44,538 nt of DNA from an uncultured Collinsella sp. (GCA_902462065.1 CABQAK010000014.1:1-44538); one strand, 5' to 3'; counted from the first letter of the stretch, positions 9,691 to 17,368 are shown. Notes: generated from the letters alone by a model not told the origin. A program made the numbers and translations.

Positions 9691-9772
9691 CACGGCTAAC
9701 TTTTAGACAAAGTAGTAAGACATGGGCAACTTTTGCGGTAAAGTTAGCCGTGGAAAGTATCCAAAGGCTAAC
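9691..9772. promoter_or_regulatory. Operator region of the DtxR-like regulator
   Basis: CACGGCTAACTTT (9691-9703) and AAAGTTAGCCGTG (9740-9752) form a perfect 13-base inverted repeat with a 36-base spacer. A third half-site, GGCTAAC, is at 9766-9772, and CATGGGCAACTTTTG (9721-9735) is a near copy of a motif before the putative Mn exporter. GGCTAAC equals the right half of the DtxR/IdeR consensus, so autoregulation by the gene that follows is likely. Confidence 0.6.
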
Positions 9773-9797
9773 TAGCAATCATCGCGAAAGGCGGCCC

Positions 9798-10187
9798 ATG
9801 GCCCTACGTGAATCCGGAGAAGACTATCTCGAATCGATCTACGTTCTGTCGGAACGTCAGGGCATCGTGCGCTCGATCGACGTTGCGGAGTACCTCGGCG
9901 TAACCAAGGCGAGCGTTTCCAAGGCCATGGCGACGCTGGAAAGCAACGGCTATGTCGAAATGGGCAAGCGCGACGTTCATCTGACGGAGCGTGGTCTGGA
10001 GGTCGCTCGCCAAATGTGGGAGCGTCACTGCTTTTTCGTGGGGCTGCTAGAGGATGCGGGTGTTTCGGCTGAGGTCGCGTCGCAAGAGGGCTGCCACATG
10101 GAGCACTGCCTGAGCGAGGAAAGCTTCGAGAAGCTACGGGCGATGTTGGGCCGGGTAGATGTAGCGGGTCCAACAACAGAAGCCTAA
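9798..10187 (+). CDS. DtxR/MntR family metal-dependent transcriptional regulator
   Basis: The 129-residue protein has an N-terminal winged helix (SIDVAEYLGVTKASVSKAMATLESNGYV) and a metal-binding dimerisation half. GEDYLESIY, EVASQEGCHMEH and LSEE supply the Glu, Cys, His and Glu ligands expected for DtxR-type regulators. There is no C-terminal SH3/FeoA-like domain, as in MntR. In this family, Mn2+ or Fe2+ binding enables DNA binding that represses uptake genes or activates efflux. ATG 9798 follows GAAAGGCGG; an upstream GTG at 9645 would place the operator region inside the coding sequence and is rejected. The gene converges on the Zn/Cd ATPase gene across a long hairpin. Confidence 0.9.
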   Translation: MALRESGEDYLESIYVLSERQGIVRSIDVAEYLGVTKASVSKAMATLESNGYVEMGKRDVHLTERGLEVARQMWERHCFFVGLLEDAGVSAEVASQEGCHMEHCLSEESFEKLRAMLGRVDVAGPTTEA

Positions 10188-10324
10188 CTGACCCACAGTA
10201 GCGCGGAGTTCACGCAAAGCGCGAACCAGCGACTGGGACCAGCGGCCCTTTCGGCCAAGTCCATTTCAGCAAAGGAACCCTGTCAGCAAGCGATGCCCAA
10301 GAACCGCCAGCAACGTTATTGCAG

Positions 10325-10449
10325 GCCGGGACCGGGCCTGGTTTTGAAAACACTCCGCAGCGCGAGGCCCGCCTTTCCGTTGCTCCGCAGGAGCAGGAAA
10401 GACGGGCCTCATGCGCGAGGACGTTTTCAAAACCAAGCCCGGTCCCGGC
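10325..10449. terminator. Long two-tier hairpin between convergent metal genes
   Basis: The outer arms, GCCGGGACCGGGC plus GGTTTTGAAAAC (10325-10351) and their complement (10423-10449), pair almost perfectly. The inside folds again: GAGGCCCG and CTTTCC pair with GGAAAG and CGGGCCTC, with GCTCC/GGAGC at the tip. The whole is about 125 bases. It probably serves as a bidirectional terminator, but it is far larger than needed and may be a mobile palindromic unit. The rest of 10188-10466 holds nothing recognised. Confidence 0.7.
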
Positions 10450-10466
10450 CGGACAGCCCACGAACG

Positions 10467-12419
10467 CTACAGGTTCTTGACACCCATCGCGCGCATGGCG
10501 TTCAGGATGGCGATGATCGCCACGCCTACGTCGCCGAACACGGCGAGCCACATGTTGGCAATGCCCAGCGCCGCAAGCACCAGGATCAGCAGCTTAACGC
10601 CCAGCGCAAAGATGATGTTCTGCCAGACAATCGTCATGGTCTTGCGCGCCACGCGAATCGCGCGGGCGATGTTGGACGGCTTGTCGTCCATGAGCACGAC
10701 GTCGGCGGCCTCAATCGCGGCATCGGATCCCATGGCGCCCATGGCGATACCGACGTCGGCGCGGGTGAGCACGGGTGCGTCGTTGATGCCGTCGCCGACA
10801 AAGGCGAGCTTGCCCTTGCCGTTCTCGGCCGAAAGCAGCGCCTCGACGCGCTCGACCTTGTCGCCCGGCAGCAGTTGCGCATGGAACTCATCGAGACCGA
10901 GCTGCTTGGCCACCGCAGCCGCCACTTCTTCGCGGTCGCCCGTGAGCATAACGGTGTGCTTGACGCCGGCGGCGTGCAGGTCGCGGATCGTCTGTTCGGC
11001 ATCGGCCTTAACGGTGTCTGCAATCACGATGTGGCCGGCGTACACGCCGTCAACGAGCACGTGGAGGATTGTGCCGACAACCTCACAGTCCGGTGCTTCG
11101 ACTCCGGTCGCGGCGAGCATCTTTGCGTTGCCAACGACGACGTGCTTGCCGTCGATGGTTGCCGTCACGCCATGGCCCGCGTCGTTGGTGGAGTCGCTTA
11201 CGCGCTTGGGGTCGAGTTCGCCCTGGAAGGCGGCGCGCACCGACTGCGCGATGGGATGGTCGGAGAACGACTCGGCAAGGGCGGCGACCTCGAGCAACGA
11301 CTGCTCGGTATAGCCGGCTTCGGGGTGCACCGCGACTACCGAGAACGTGCCGTTGGTGAGCGTGCCGGTTTTGTCGAAAACGACGGTGTCCACATCGGCG
11401 AGCGTCTCGAGGTAGTTGGAGCCCTTGATGAGAACGCCCAGCTTGGACGCGCCTCCGATGCCGCCAAAGAAGCTGAGCGGTACGCTGATCACCAGCGCGC
11501 ACGGGCAGCTGACGACCAGGAAGGTCAGGCCGCGCAGGATCCAGTCGGACCAGGCGCCGGTGACCAGACCGCCGCCGAGCGCGAGCACCGCAGCGGCGCC
11601 GGTGACGGCGGGCGTGTAGACGCGGGCGAAGCGCGTGATGAAGTTCTCGGTGCGCGCCTTCTTTTCGCTGGCGTTTTCTACGAGCTCCAGGACGCGCGCG
11701 ACGGTGGACTCGCCAAATGGCTTGGTGGTGCGCACGTGGATGAGACCCGTCATGTTGATGCAGCCGCTGATGATATCGTCGCCGGACTTGGCGGGGCGGG
11801 GGACTGACTCGCCCGTGAGCGCGGCGGTATCGAGCTGTGTCTCGCCTTCGACGATGACGCCGTCGATAGGCACGCGCTCGCCGGGCTTGACCGCAATCAC
11901 GGTGCCGACGGCGATGTCATCGGGAAAGACCTGTTCGAGCGTGCCGTCGGCTTGCTCGACGTTAGCGTAGTCGGGCGCGATGTCCATCATGGCGCTGATC
12001 GACTTGCGGCTTTTGCCCACGGCATATGCCTGGAACAGCTCGCCGACTTGGTAGAACAGCATGACGGCGGCGCCTTCGGCCATGTGCGGGTCGGTATCGG
12101 GGAAGAGCACCATGGCAAACGCGCCGATGGTCGCGACGGCCATAAGGAAACTCTCGTCGAAGGCCTTGCCGCGGCGGATGTTATTGAATGCCTTTTGCAG
12201 CACGTCGTAGCCGGCAATCAAAAACGGCACGAGGAACAGCACAAAGCTGGCGTAGATGTCGCCCGGGGTGCCGAATGCGGCGGTGAGGGTGCCGAGCTCA
12301 TCGAGGGCGTACACCACGGCAAAAATGCCCAGCGCTACCAGGATGCGGTTGCGCTTATGCTCGAGTGACTCTTTTTTCTTGCGCTTCTTCTTTTTCTTCT
12401 TGGGGTCGGCGGTGGCCAT
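10467..12419 (-). CDS. Zn/Cd/Co-exporting P1B-type ATPase (ZntA/CadA-like) lacking its own HMA domain
   Basis: The 650-residue ATPase pumps divalent soft metals out of the cytoplasm. Visible motifs are TGES (202-205, actuator), CPC (305-307, transmembrane metal site), DKTGT (349-353, phosphorylated Asp), SDHPI (386-390, the HP motif), TGD (493-495) and GDGIND (542-547). The final helix carries FGDVGVA with the Asp typical of Zn/Cd (P1B-2) pumps. The usual N-terminal metal-binding domain is replaced by a lysine-rich stretch (residues 7-16); a separate HMA protein is encoded just upstream. ATG 12419 follows GGGAGGA; a longer in-frame start at 12488 would run through the operator and is rejected. 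It is transcribed from its own SmtB-type operator and probably also from the ArsR promoter. Confidence 0.93.
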   Translation of the reverse strand: MATADPKKKKKKRKKKESLEHKRNRILVALGIFAVVYALDELGTLTAAFGTPGDIYASFVLFLVPFLIAGYDVLQKAFNNIRRGKAFDESFLMAVATIGAFAMVLFPDTDPHMAEGAAVMLFYQVGELFQAYAVGKSRKSISAMMDIAPDYANVEQADGTLEQVFPDDIAVGTVIAVKPGERVPIDGVIVEGETQLDTAALTGESVPRPAKSGDDIISGCINMTGLIHVRTTKPFGESTVARVLELVENASEKKARTENFITRFARVYTPAVTGAAAVLALGGGLVTGAWSDWILRGLTFLVVSCPCALVISVPLSFFGGIGGASKLGVLIKGSNYLETLADVDTVVFDKTGTLTNGTFSVVAVHPEAGYTEQSLLEVAALAESFSDHPIAQSVRAAFQGELDPKRVSDSTNDAGHGVTATIDGKHVVVGNAKMLAATGVEAPDCEVVGTILHVLVDGVYAGHIVIADTVKADAEQTIRDLHAAGVKHTVMLTGDREEVAAAVAKQLGLDEFHAQLLPGDKVERVEALLSAENGKGKLAFVGDGINDAPVLTRADVGIAMGAMGSDAAIEAADVVLMDDKPSNIARAIRVARKTMTIVWQNIIFALGVKLLILVLAALGIANMWLAVFGDVGVAIIAILNAMRAMGVKNL

Positions 12420-12443
12420 GACTCGTATCCTCCCATTTGAATG

Positions 12444-12463
12444 TATGAACACTCGCTCATATA
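12444..12463 (-). promoter_or_regulatory. ArsR/SmtB-type operator before the ATPase gene
   Basis: ATGAAC-actc-GCTCAT inside an ATAT-rich context matches the two copies before the arsR gene, which share ATGAAC and GCTCATATAAT. It sits 25-44 bases before the ATPase start, giving the pump its own zinc-responsive control. Confidence 0.75.
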
Positions 12464-12475
12464 ATTTCGCGAGCA

Positions 12476-12498
12476 AAGGCCGCGGCAAGCGCGGCCTT
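12476..12498 (-). terminator. Hairpin between the HMA gene and the ATPase gene
   Basis: AAGGCCGCG and CGCGGCCTT form a perfect 9-base stem with loop GCAAG, followed on the minus strand by only a short T-rich stretch. It may partly terminate transcription after the HMA gene. Confidence 0.5.
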
Positions 12499-12519
12499 GC
12501 AGGTTGGCGTAAATCTGGG

Positions 12520-12738
12520 CTAGAGAATGATCTCGCAGTCCGGCTCGGCGTCGGCCGTAAACTCTACAACGCGGTTGAGCACCTCGGCGAACTCGGCGTC
12601 ATCGGCTTCGAGCGTCAATTTTTGGGTCATAAAGTTGACGGACACGGATTTGACGCCCTCGAGCTTGGCCAGCTCGTCCTGAAGCTCGCGCGCACAGTTG
12701 GCGCAGTCGATTTCGTCGAGCTTAAACTGCTTTTTCAT
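12520..12738 (-). CDS. Stand-alone heavy-metal-associated (HMA) protein
   Basis: This 72-residue protein is a single ferredoxin-like HMA domain. The metal-binding segment is DCANC (Cys12, Cys15), in the usual loop after the first strand, and EGVKSVSVNFMTQKLTLEA gives the following helix-strand pattern. The acidic C-terminus ends DCEIIL with a further Cys. In most ZntA/CadA pumps this domain is fused to the ATPase; here the ATPase lacks it, so this protein probably acts as its detached metal-binding module or as a metallochaperone. The start is ATG 12738 after AAGGAA. It lies between arsR and the pump gene in the same direction. Confidence 0.88.
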   Translation of the reverse strand: MKKQFKLDEIDCANCARELQDELAKLEGVKSVSVNFMTQKLTLEADDAEFAEVLNRVVEFTADAEPDCEIIL

Positions 12739-12801
12739 GGTGGGTTCCTTTCCCTGTTTTTGCGGCTTGGGTGCAGGCCGCGCTGGTACCGTGGTTGGTC
12801 G

Positions 12802-13167
12802 CTATTCGCAGATGTGGCTCATGCCTTGGTTGAGCATGGTGTAGACATGGTCGTCGGCAAGCGAGTAGAGGATATTGCGCCCGTCGCGCCGGAATTTAAC
12901 CAGGTGCGACTGCTTGAGCGTTCGCAACTGGTGCGACACCGCGGACTGCGAGGTCTCGGTCGCCTCGGCGATGTCTGCCACGCAGAGCTCGCGGCCCATG
13001 AGGGCGTAGAGGATCTTGATACGCGTGGTGTCGCTGAAGACCTTGAACAGGTCGGCGAGGTCGTAGAGAAGCTCCTCGTCGGGAAGGTCCTCGGGCGAGC
13101 AGGTGGTGGGGATCACTGGCTCGGTGGCCTCGGTGTCGGGTTTCGTTTCATCAACGCGGATGCTCAT
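12802..13167 (-). CDS. ArsR/SmtB family zinc-responsive repressor
   Basis: The 121-residue protein is a winged-helix repressor (TSQSAVSHQLRTLKQSHLVKFRRDGRNILYSL). It keeps two metal sites: the alpha-3 ELCVAD with Cys62, possibly joined by Cys23 in the N-terminal arm (Cd/Pb type), and a complete alpha-5 site, D105-x-H107-x10-H118-x2-E121, the Zn/Co site of SmtB and CzrA. Metal binding releases it from DNA and derepresses the HMA protein and pump genes downstream. Two operators overlap and follow its own promoter. An ATG at 13167 is used; the following codons are acidic, as in SmtB N-terminal arms. Confidence 0.92.
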   Translation of the reverse strand: MSIRVDETKPDTEATEPVIPTTCSPEDLPDEELLYDLADLFKVFSDTTRIKILYALMGRELCVADIAEATETSQSAVSHQLRTLKQSHLVKFRRDGRNILYSLADDHVYTMLNQGMSHICE

Positions 13168-13181
13168 TGCAATATCCTTTC

Positions 13182-13241
13182 ATATGAACATGCGCTCATA
13201 TAATTTACTTCCGATTATATGAGTGTATGTTCATATGTCAA
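13182..13241 (-). promoter_or_regulatory. arsR promoter with two SmtB-type operators
   Basis: On the minus strand a perfect -35 TTGACA (13241-13236) and -10 TATAAT (13219-13214) are separated by 16 bases. Operator 2 (13214-13237, with ATGAGT-gtat-GTTCAT) fills the spacer, and operator 1 (13182-13203, with ATGAAC-atgc-GCTCAT) lies just downstream. A consensus promoter blocked by two operators is a standard tightly repressed, metal-inducible design. Confidence 0.85.
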
Positions 13242-13586
13242 TGACGTTCAGGTAATTCGTTGCACAAAATGATGGGGAATAGTGGACGAGATCCCGGAGT
13301 GAGCGGTTTTGATAGCCGATGCCGGGGTGGGTGCCCCTGAGCCGTGCAAAAATTGGAGTATTCTGCAACGATAGGGGGTCCGTTAATTTATTGCAGGCCA
13401 TATAATGCAGTTCAAGAGTTATCTTAGGGTGTTAATCCGATGAGTTCTTCCTCTAATGTTGCCTAACGCTCTCACGCAAGAGTGATTTCGCTTCGCATTT
13501 GGATCCACTCGAGGGTGATAGACACCCGGCTCTGCTGAATACTCGCAATTTTGCACGTCGCTAAGGTGCCCACCTTGTTAGCCGGT
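13242..13586. other. Gene-free stretch with TGCA-containing repeats
   Basis: No gene was recognised. Two loosely similar segments start TGCACAAAATGATGGGG (13261) and TGCAAAAATTGGAGTATT (13345), and further TGCA words occur at 13374, 13392 and 13407. A small hairpin, GGGTG/CACCC, is at 13513-13527. Base composition drops below that of the neighbours from here on, which fits the edge of an acquired island. Confidence 0.4.
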
Positions 13587-14777
13587 CTAGCTTCCGGCCC
13601 CGAAGATCCTGCCCTCGGGCGCGAGGCTGCTTGTTTGGTTGAGTGATGGGCTGTCGGGTTCGACAGTCTGCATGTCATCGATTGCCGGAGCCTCGTTAAT
13701 CGTCGGATCGTCCAATGTGATGCCTTCGAGCATTGCTTTTTCGAGGTCGATTCGTTGACACTCTTCGGAATCCTGGCGAAGCTGCTTCTGAATTCGCTTT
13801 TTCTCTTCTATAAACCTCCTGAGCACAAACTGTCTCAGGTCCTCTTGCATGATATGAAAGTCTTTTGGCAGACGCGAGGGGCGTACGCCCTCTTTCCGCT
13901 GGATTGCTTCCATGACCCTAACAAAAGAGCTGGCATGCATAAAGGAATAACGACTGACGGTGATGATTCCGTATCCCATGGACGCAAGCGCATTCTTGCG
14001 TTCCTCATCGATGGCGCGGTCTTCTTCCGCGTCATGATAAAAACCGTTGTATTCAATGTCTGTGCGAGATTTCTTTAGATACGCATCCATAAAGAACTTT
14101 TTGCGTCTCGTGAGATTCTTCGCGGCAGCGGTGACCTGCACCTCGTAATCGGTCTCAATTCCCTTAATACCAAGCCCTCCTTCGCTTTTGGGCAGCGTTA
14201 GCATCATGACAAATGCCGTTTCCATGGGAGACCGGCATCCGTCGCGCACACATTGGATCGCCTTTCGGGCAAGGGCCAGACCGTCGCATCTGGTAATGGA
14301 ATTAAAGAACTGTTTTAGCCTCTCGGTCGAGGTAAGTGGGAAACGCTCGGTATAAGAGGTAGAAGAACCGTTTCCAAGGGAATAAGCGCCGCACAGCTCA
14401 AAGTGGTACTCCACTAGTTCGCGAAAAGGGAGATAGGTGGCGGCCTGAAGTGCGCAAAGCTCAACGCCAACAACGAAGATGCCATCTTTGAGCTCGATAA
14501 AGCGTGAGCTCGAGAATCGTTTTGAAGACACGTGGCATTGACAGTTCATTGCATAGCGCGCATTCCTTCGATCAAACACCATCACCTCGAGGGAATCATT
14601 TGCGTCGAGGGAAACATCATTTTTGGTGAGCCATTCTGCGGCTGCGTCAAGGAGCGTTCCGGTGGGACATGATCCGTAAACCGCGGCAGGACTACAGGAC
14701 TCGATGCCTTTCGCAGACACCGAATGCGCGGCCTGGTAGACCGCTTTTGCAGTGGTATGTGACAATACGATACTCAT
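13587..14777 (-). CDS. Putative PD-(D/E)XK (DUF559/Vsr-like) endonuclease-fold protein
   Basis: The 396-residue product has no name I recognise. The middle carries a pattern seen in DUF559/Vsr-like nuclease folds: Glu186 in RSPMETAF, Asp231 in FMDAYL, Glu242 in DIEYNGFYH (His248), then AIDEERKNALASMGYGIITV with Asp257 and Arg260. Together these resemble the D-x-E-YDG-x-x-H ... D-x-x-R core. The N-terminus, LSHTTAKAVYQAA, resembles a family with many copies in Coriobacteriia, some annotated near AbiEi-type antitoxins; this link is from memory. The C-terminal 90 residues are charged, then disordered. Codon use and GC are lower than the neighbours, suggesting transfer. No clear ribosome-binding site precedes ATG 14777. 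A DNA-cleaving role is inference. Confidence 0.6.
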   Translation of the reverse strand: MSIVLSHTTAKAVYQAAHSVSAKGIESCSPAAVYGSCPTGTLLDAAAEWLTKNDVSLDANDSLEVMVFDRRNARYAMNCQCHVSSKRFSSSRFIELKDGIFVVGVELCALQAATYLPFRELVEYHFELCGAYSLGNGSSTSYTERFPLTSTERLKQFFNSITRCDGLALARKAIQCVRDGCRSPMETAFVMMLTLPKSEGGLGIKGIETDYEVQVTAAAKNLTRRKKFFMDAYLKKSRTDIEYNGFYHDAEEDRAIDEERKNALASMGYGIITVSRYSFMHASSFVRVMEAIQRKEGVRPSRLPKDFHIMQEDLRQFVLRRFIEEKKRIQKQLRQDSEECQRIDLEKAMLEGITLDDPTINEAPAIDDMQTVEPDSPSLNQTSSLAPEGRIFGAGS

Positions 14778-15127
14778 GATATATATCGTGTCAGCTAATG
14801 CCGTGTTGATGGCGCTGAGTGGAAAAGTCGTTTTAGAGGTCTAACCAAATGCTGTCCAAAAGCTTGACGCAATTATGGGTTGGCATGCCCTAAATAAAAG
14901 TTTTCGAAGCTTAGCTATAGCATATAAATACTCAATTGCTGCACATTTGATATCGATGTATCACCATCCGACAACGAATTGCGTGTTGGGAATTGGCCGA
15001 AATCGTTCAAAATGAGGGTTCAGAATTTGTGATGGCTGATCTATCTGTGGAACGTAGGGCGGCCCCGCTGCGGGGTTTCCCGCTGCGGGGCCGCTCGTGA
15101 ACGGTGCCATGCTTGTCGCAGGCGTTT
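14778..15127. other. AT-rich gene-free stretch ending in a GC-rich hairpin
   Basis: No coding frame of quality is present. The first 200 bases are the most AT-rich in the window. At 15059-15068 GCGGCCCCGC pairs with GCGGGGCCGC (15085-15094), with an internal repeat of CCCGCTGCGGGG; this lies after the exonuclease stop and may end its transcript, although no T-run follows. Confidence 0.5.
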
Positions 15128-16096
15128 CTACTTGGCAAACAGGTTCTTGAGGTTGAACTCGGCTTGGACGGTGCGGAGCATGAGGTCGGTGTCGTCGAGG
15201 CCCAGGTGCTGCTCGTTGGCGTCGGCGGCGAGGGTGCCGCGGCGGCGGGCCCAGTTCTCGAGCGCGGCGGGCGCGGATTCGCGGGGGAGCGAGCGGACGT
15301 CGGCATCCAAGCTGCGGCAGATCTGGCGCGAGTCGATGACGATGATCTTGCCGGCGCGGCGTGCCTCGGCGTAACCGTCCAGGTGGATCTTGAACCAACT
15401 GTCTTCGAACGCGGCGTTATGCGCCATGTACGGGTACTTCTTCATAAGCTTGAGCAGCTGCTTCTGCAGTTCCTTGTTCTCGCGGAACGGCTTTTTGCCG
15501 TCGATGTCGTCCCAGGTGATGTGGTGGATATTCGACAACGGCACATCCTCGCCGCGGTAGATGTCGGGCAGGCCGCAGTAGTGTGCCTCGGCGTCGTGCG
15601 GGACGGCGTCGCTGGTGAGCTCCATGATCTCCCAGCCTACGTTGATGATGTAGCCGCGCTCGGGTGCATGGCCGGTGGTCTCGATGTCGATACCGAGCAC
15701 GGTGCCCTGGATGGGCTTGCGGGCGTAGGCCACGCCGAGCGCGTCGCGGTCGCCGCGGATCTCGCGCATGACCGACGCGGCGGTGCGCTTTTGCATCTTA
15801 CCGATGGCCGCGCAGGTGTCGGCATCGGACAGGCCGCGCGAAAGCGTCGCGGGCGTCACGTTGCGCAGGCGTGCCTCGCCAATCTGGTCGCACAGGTCGC
15901 GGTTGCGGTCAGCCAGGTCGCGCACGGTGGCAAAGTCGAAGCTGGGGTCGCCCTCGGCGGTAAAGTACTCGGTCTCGAGCACCTTGAGGGCCTCCTCGCC
16001 CTTCTGGCGCTCGGACTCCATGGCGCCGTGGTCGCCGTAGATAAACATGGGGATAAACGGCTGGCGCTCGTATTCGAGTGCTTGCGATACGTTCAT
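15128..16096 (-). CDS. DnaQ-like (DEDD) 3'-5' exonuclease domain protein
   Basis: The 322-residue protein has a unique N-terminal half of about 125 residues and a C-terminal DEDD exonuclease. Exo I is VLGIDIETTG (Asp137, Glu139), Exo II lies in MAHNAAFEDSWF, and Exo III is QHLGLDDTDLM, the His/Asp pair of the DEDDh class. Such enzymes degrade DNA or RNA from the 3' end with two metal ions. The N-terminal half shows no recognisable domain; it has charged helices. The start is ATG 16096 with AAGGAGTAG at optimal spacing. It is divergent from the Mn exporter gene. The cellular role (repair or RNA turnover) is not determinable. Confidence 0.85.
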   Translation of the reverse strand: MNVSQALEYERQPFIPMFIYGDHGAMESERQKGEEALKVLETEYFTAEGDPSFDFATVRDLADRNRDLCDQIGEARLRNVTPATLSRGLSDADTCAAIGKMQKRTAASVMREIRGDRDALGVAYARKPIQGTVLGIDIETTGHAPERGYIINVGWEIMELTSDAVPHDAEAHYCGLPDIYRGEDVPLSNIHHITWDDIDGKKPFRENKELQKQLLKLMKKYPYMAHNAAFEDSWFKIHLDGYAEARRAGKIIVIDSRQICRSLDADVRSLPRESAPAALENWARRRGTLAADANEQHLGLDDTDLMLRTVQAEFNLKNLFAK

Positions 16097-16165
16097 ATGC
16101 TACTCCTTGGACGGGCCGCGTTGTGCGGCTCGAGGTTACTGAGTTATGGCGAGATGATAGTTTAC

Positions 16166-16218
16166 CATGGGCAACTATTGGCATCGCGCCTAGGACAACT
16201 ACAATACCCTAGTTGACC
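16166..16218 (+). promoter_or_regulatory. Promoter/operator of the putative Mn exporter
   Basis: TTGGCA (16178-16183), a 16-base spacer and TACAAT (16200-16205) form a good promoter. CATGGGCAACTATTG (16166-16180) overlaps the -35 and matches 14 of 15 bases of a motif before the DtxR-like gene (9721-9735). GGACAACTA (16193-16201) and TAGTTGACC (16210-16218) form a palindrome over the -10 with one mismatch. Control by the DtxR-like regulator is likely. Confidence 0.55.
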
Positions 16219-16267
16219 GCTAGGACTTTTACAATGCTGCCGAAAGACACGAAAGGTTCCATCCGTC

Positions 16268-17368
16268 ATGGATTTGCTGATTGATATTCTGCTCGACGCC
16301 GGCAAGGACACGCTCTCGCTGGTGCCGTTCTTGTTGGTGACATATCTGGTTCTCGAGACGCTCGAGCATGTGGCGGGCGATCGCGTTAACGGCGCCATCA
16401 AGCGCGCCGGCGCCGCTGGTCCCGTGGTTGGCTCGTTGCTGGGCATGGTGCCGCAGTGCGGCTTTTCGGCAATGGCGGCCACGCTGTACGCCGGTCGTGT
16501 CGTGACCTTGGGTACGTTGGTGGCGGTGTTCCTTTCGACCTCCGATGAAATGCTGCCGCTGTTGCTCGCCGAGCAGGTGCCCGTGCAGACCATGGCGATG
16601 CTTTTGGTTTCGAAGGCACTGATCGCGCTGGTCACGGGCTTTATCGTGGACGCGGCTATCCGCGGCCTTCGTCGTAATGCCCGCGCGCATGCGGCGATTC
16701 GCCGTACCGTGCTGGGGACCGCTGCCAATCCGGCTCATGTGAACTGCGCGCACGACGACCATACCGGGGGCGACATCATTGATGAAGTGGCCGAGGCGGG
16801 CGTGAGCGCCGACCACATCCACGAGTTATGCGAGCGCGACCATTGCGGTTGCGATGATGATGAAGATGAACACGAGCGCGACCACGGACACAGCCATGAC
16901 CACGGTCACACGGGCGAGCACGAGCACCACCACGGCCATGGGCACGACCACGGTCACTCCCACGAAGGTGCGCCCGTCCTGTCGATCATCCGCAGCGCGA
17001 TCTCGCACACCGTGCAGGTCTCGGTATTCATTTTCCTGGTGACGCTGGTCCTGGTCGCCGTGCTCGAGACGTTCGGCGAGTCCGCGATCGAGCAGTTCCT
17101 GCGCGGCAACGAGACACTCGCTGTCCTGGGTTCGGCGCTTGTCGGGCTGATTCCCAATTGCTCGGCCAGCGTGGTCATTACGCAACTATATCTGGAAGGT
17201 GCGCTGCAATTGGCGCCGATGCTCGCTGGCACGCTTATCTCCGCTGGCGTGGGCTACCTGGTGCTGTTCCGCACCAACCGCAGCGCCCGCGAAAACGCTG
17301 TGTTTCTGATCATGATGTATGTCATCGGCGCGGGCTGGGGCCTTATCCTTTCCGCCTTTGGGTTCTAA
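16268..17368 (+). CDS. Putative manganese (formerly arsenic) efflux permease with His-rich loop
   Basis: The 366-residue membrane protein has two homologous halves of hydrophobic segments, each carrying a Pro-Asn/Gln-Cys motif: GMVPQCGFSA near residue 60 and GLIPNCSASV in the second half. This is the family annotated as putative manganese transporter (earlier arsenic efflux). The loop between the halves (about residues 185-234) is packed with His, Asp and Glu, including HGHSHDHGH repeats, and would bind several divalent metals in the cytoplasm. The promoter carries a motif shared with the DtxR/MntR-like regulator, which supports a role in Mn or Fe homeostasis. The start is ATG 16268 after GAAAGG. 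A perfect hairpin follows the gene. Confidence 0.82.
   Translation: MDLLIDILLDAGKDTLSLVPFLLVTYLVLETLEHVAGDRVNGAIKRAGAAGPVVGSLLGMVPQCGFSAMAATLYAGRVVTLGTLVAVFLSTSDEMLPLLLAEQVPVQTMAMLLVSKALIALVTGFIVDAAIRGLRRNARAHAAIRRTVLGTAANPAHVNCAHDDHTGGDIIDEVAEAGVSADHIHELCERDHCGCDDDEDEHERDHGHSHDHGHTGEHEHHHGHGHDHGHSHEGAPVLSIIRSAISHTVQVSVFIFLVTLVLVAVLETFGESAIEQFLRGNETLAVLGSALVGLIPNCSASVVITQLYLEGALQLAPMLAGTLISAGVGYLVLFRTNRSARENAVFLIMMYVIGAGWGLILSAFGF

Noticed and set aside
16229..16235. A second promoter, TTGACC (16213) with TTACAAT (16229), for the Mn exporter
   Set aside because: The spacing is about 11 bases, too short for sigma-70. The TTGGCA/TACAAT pair is better.
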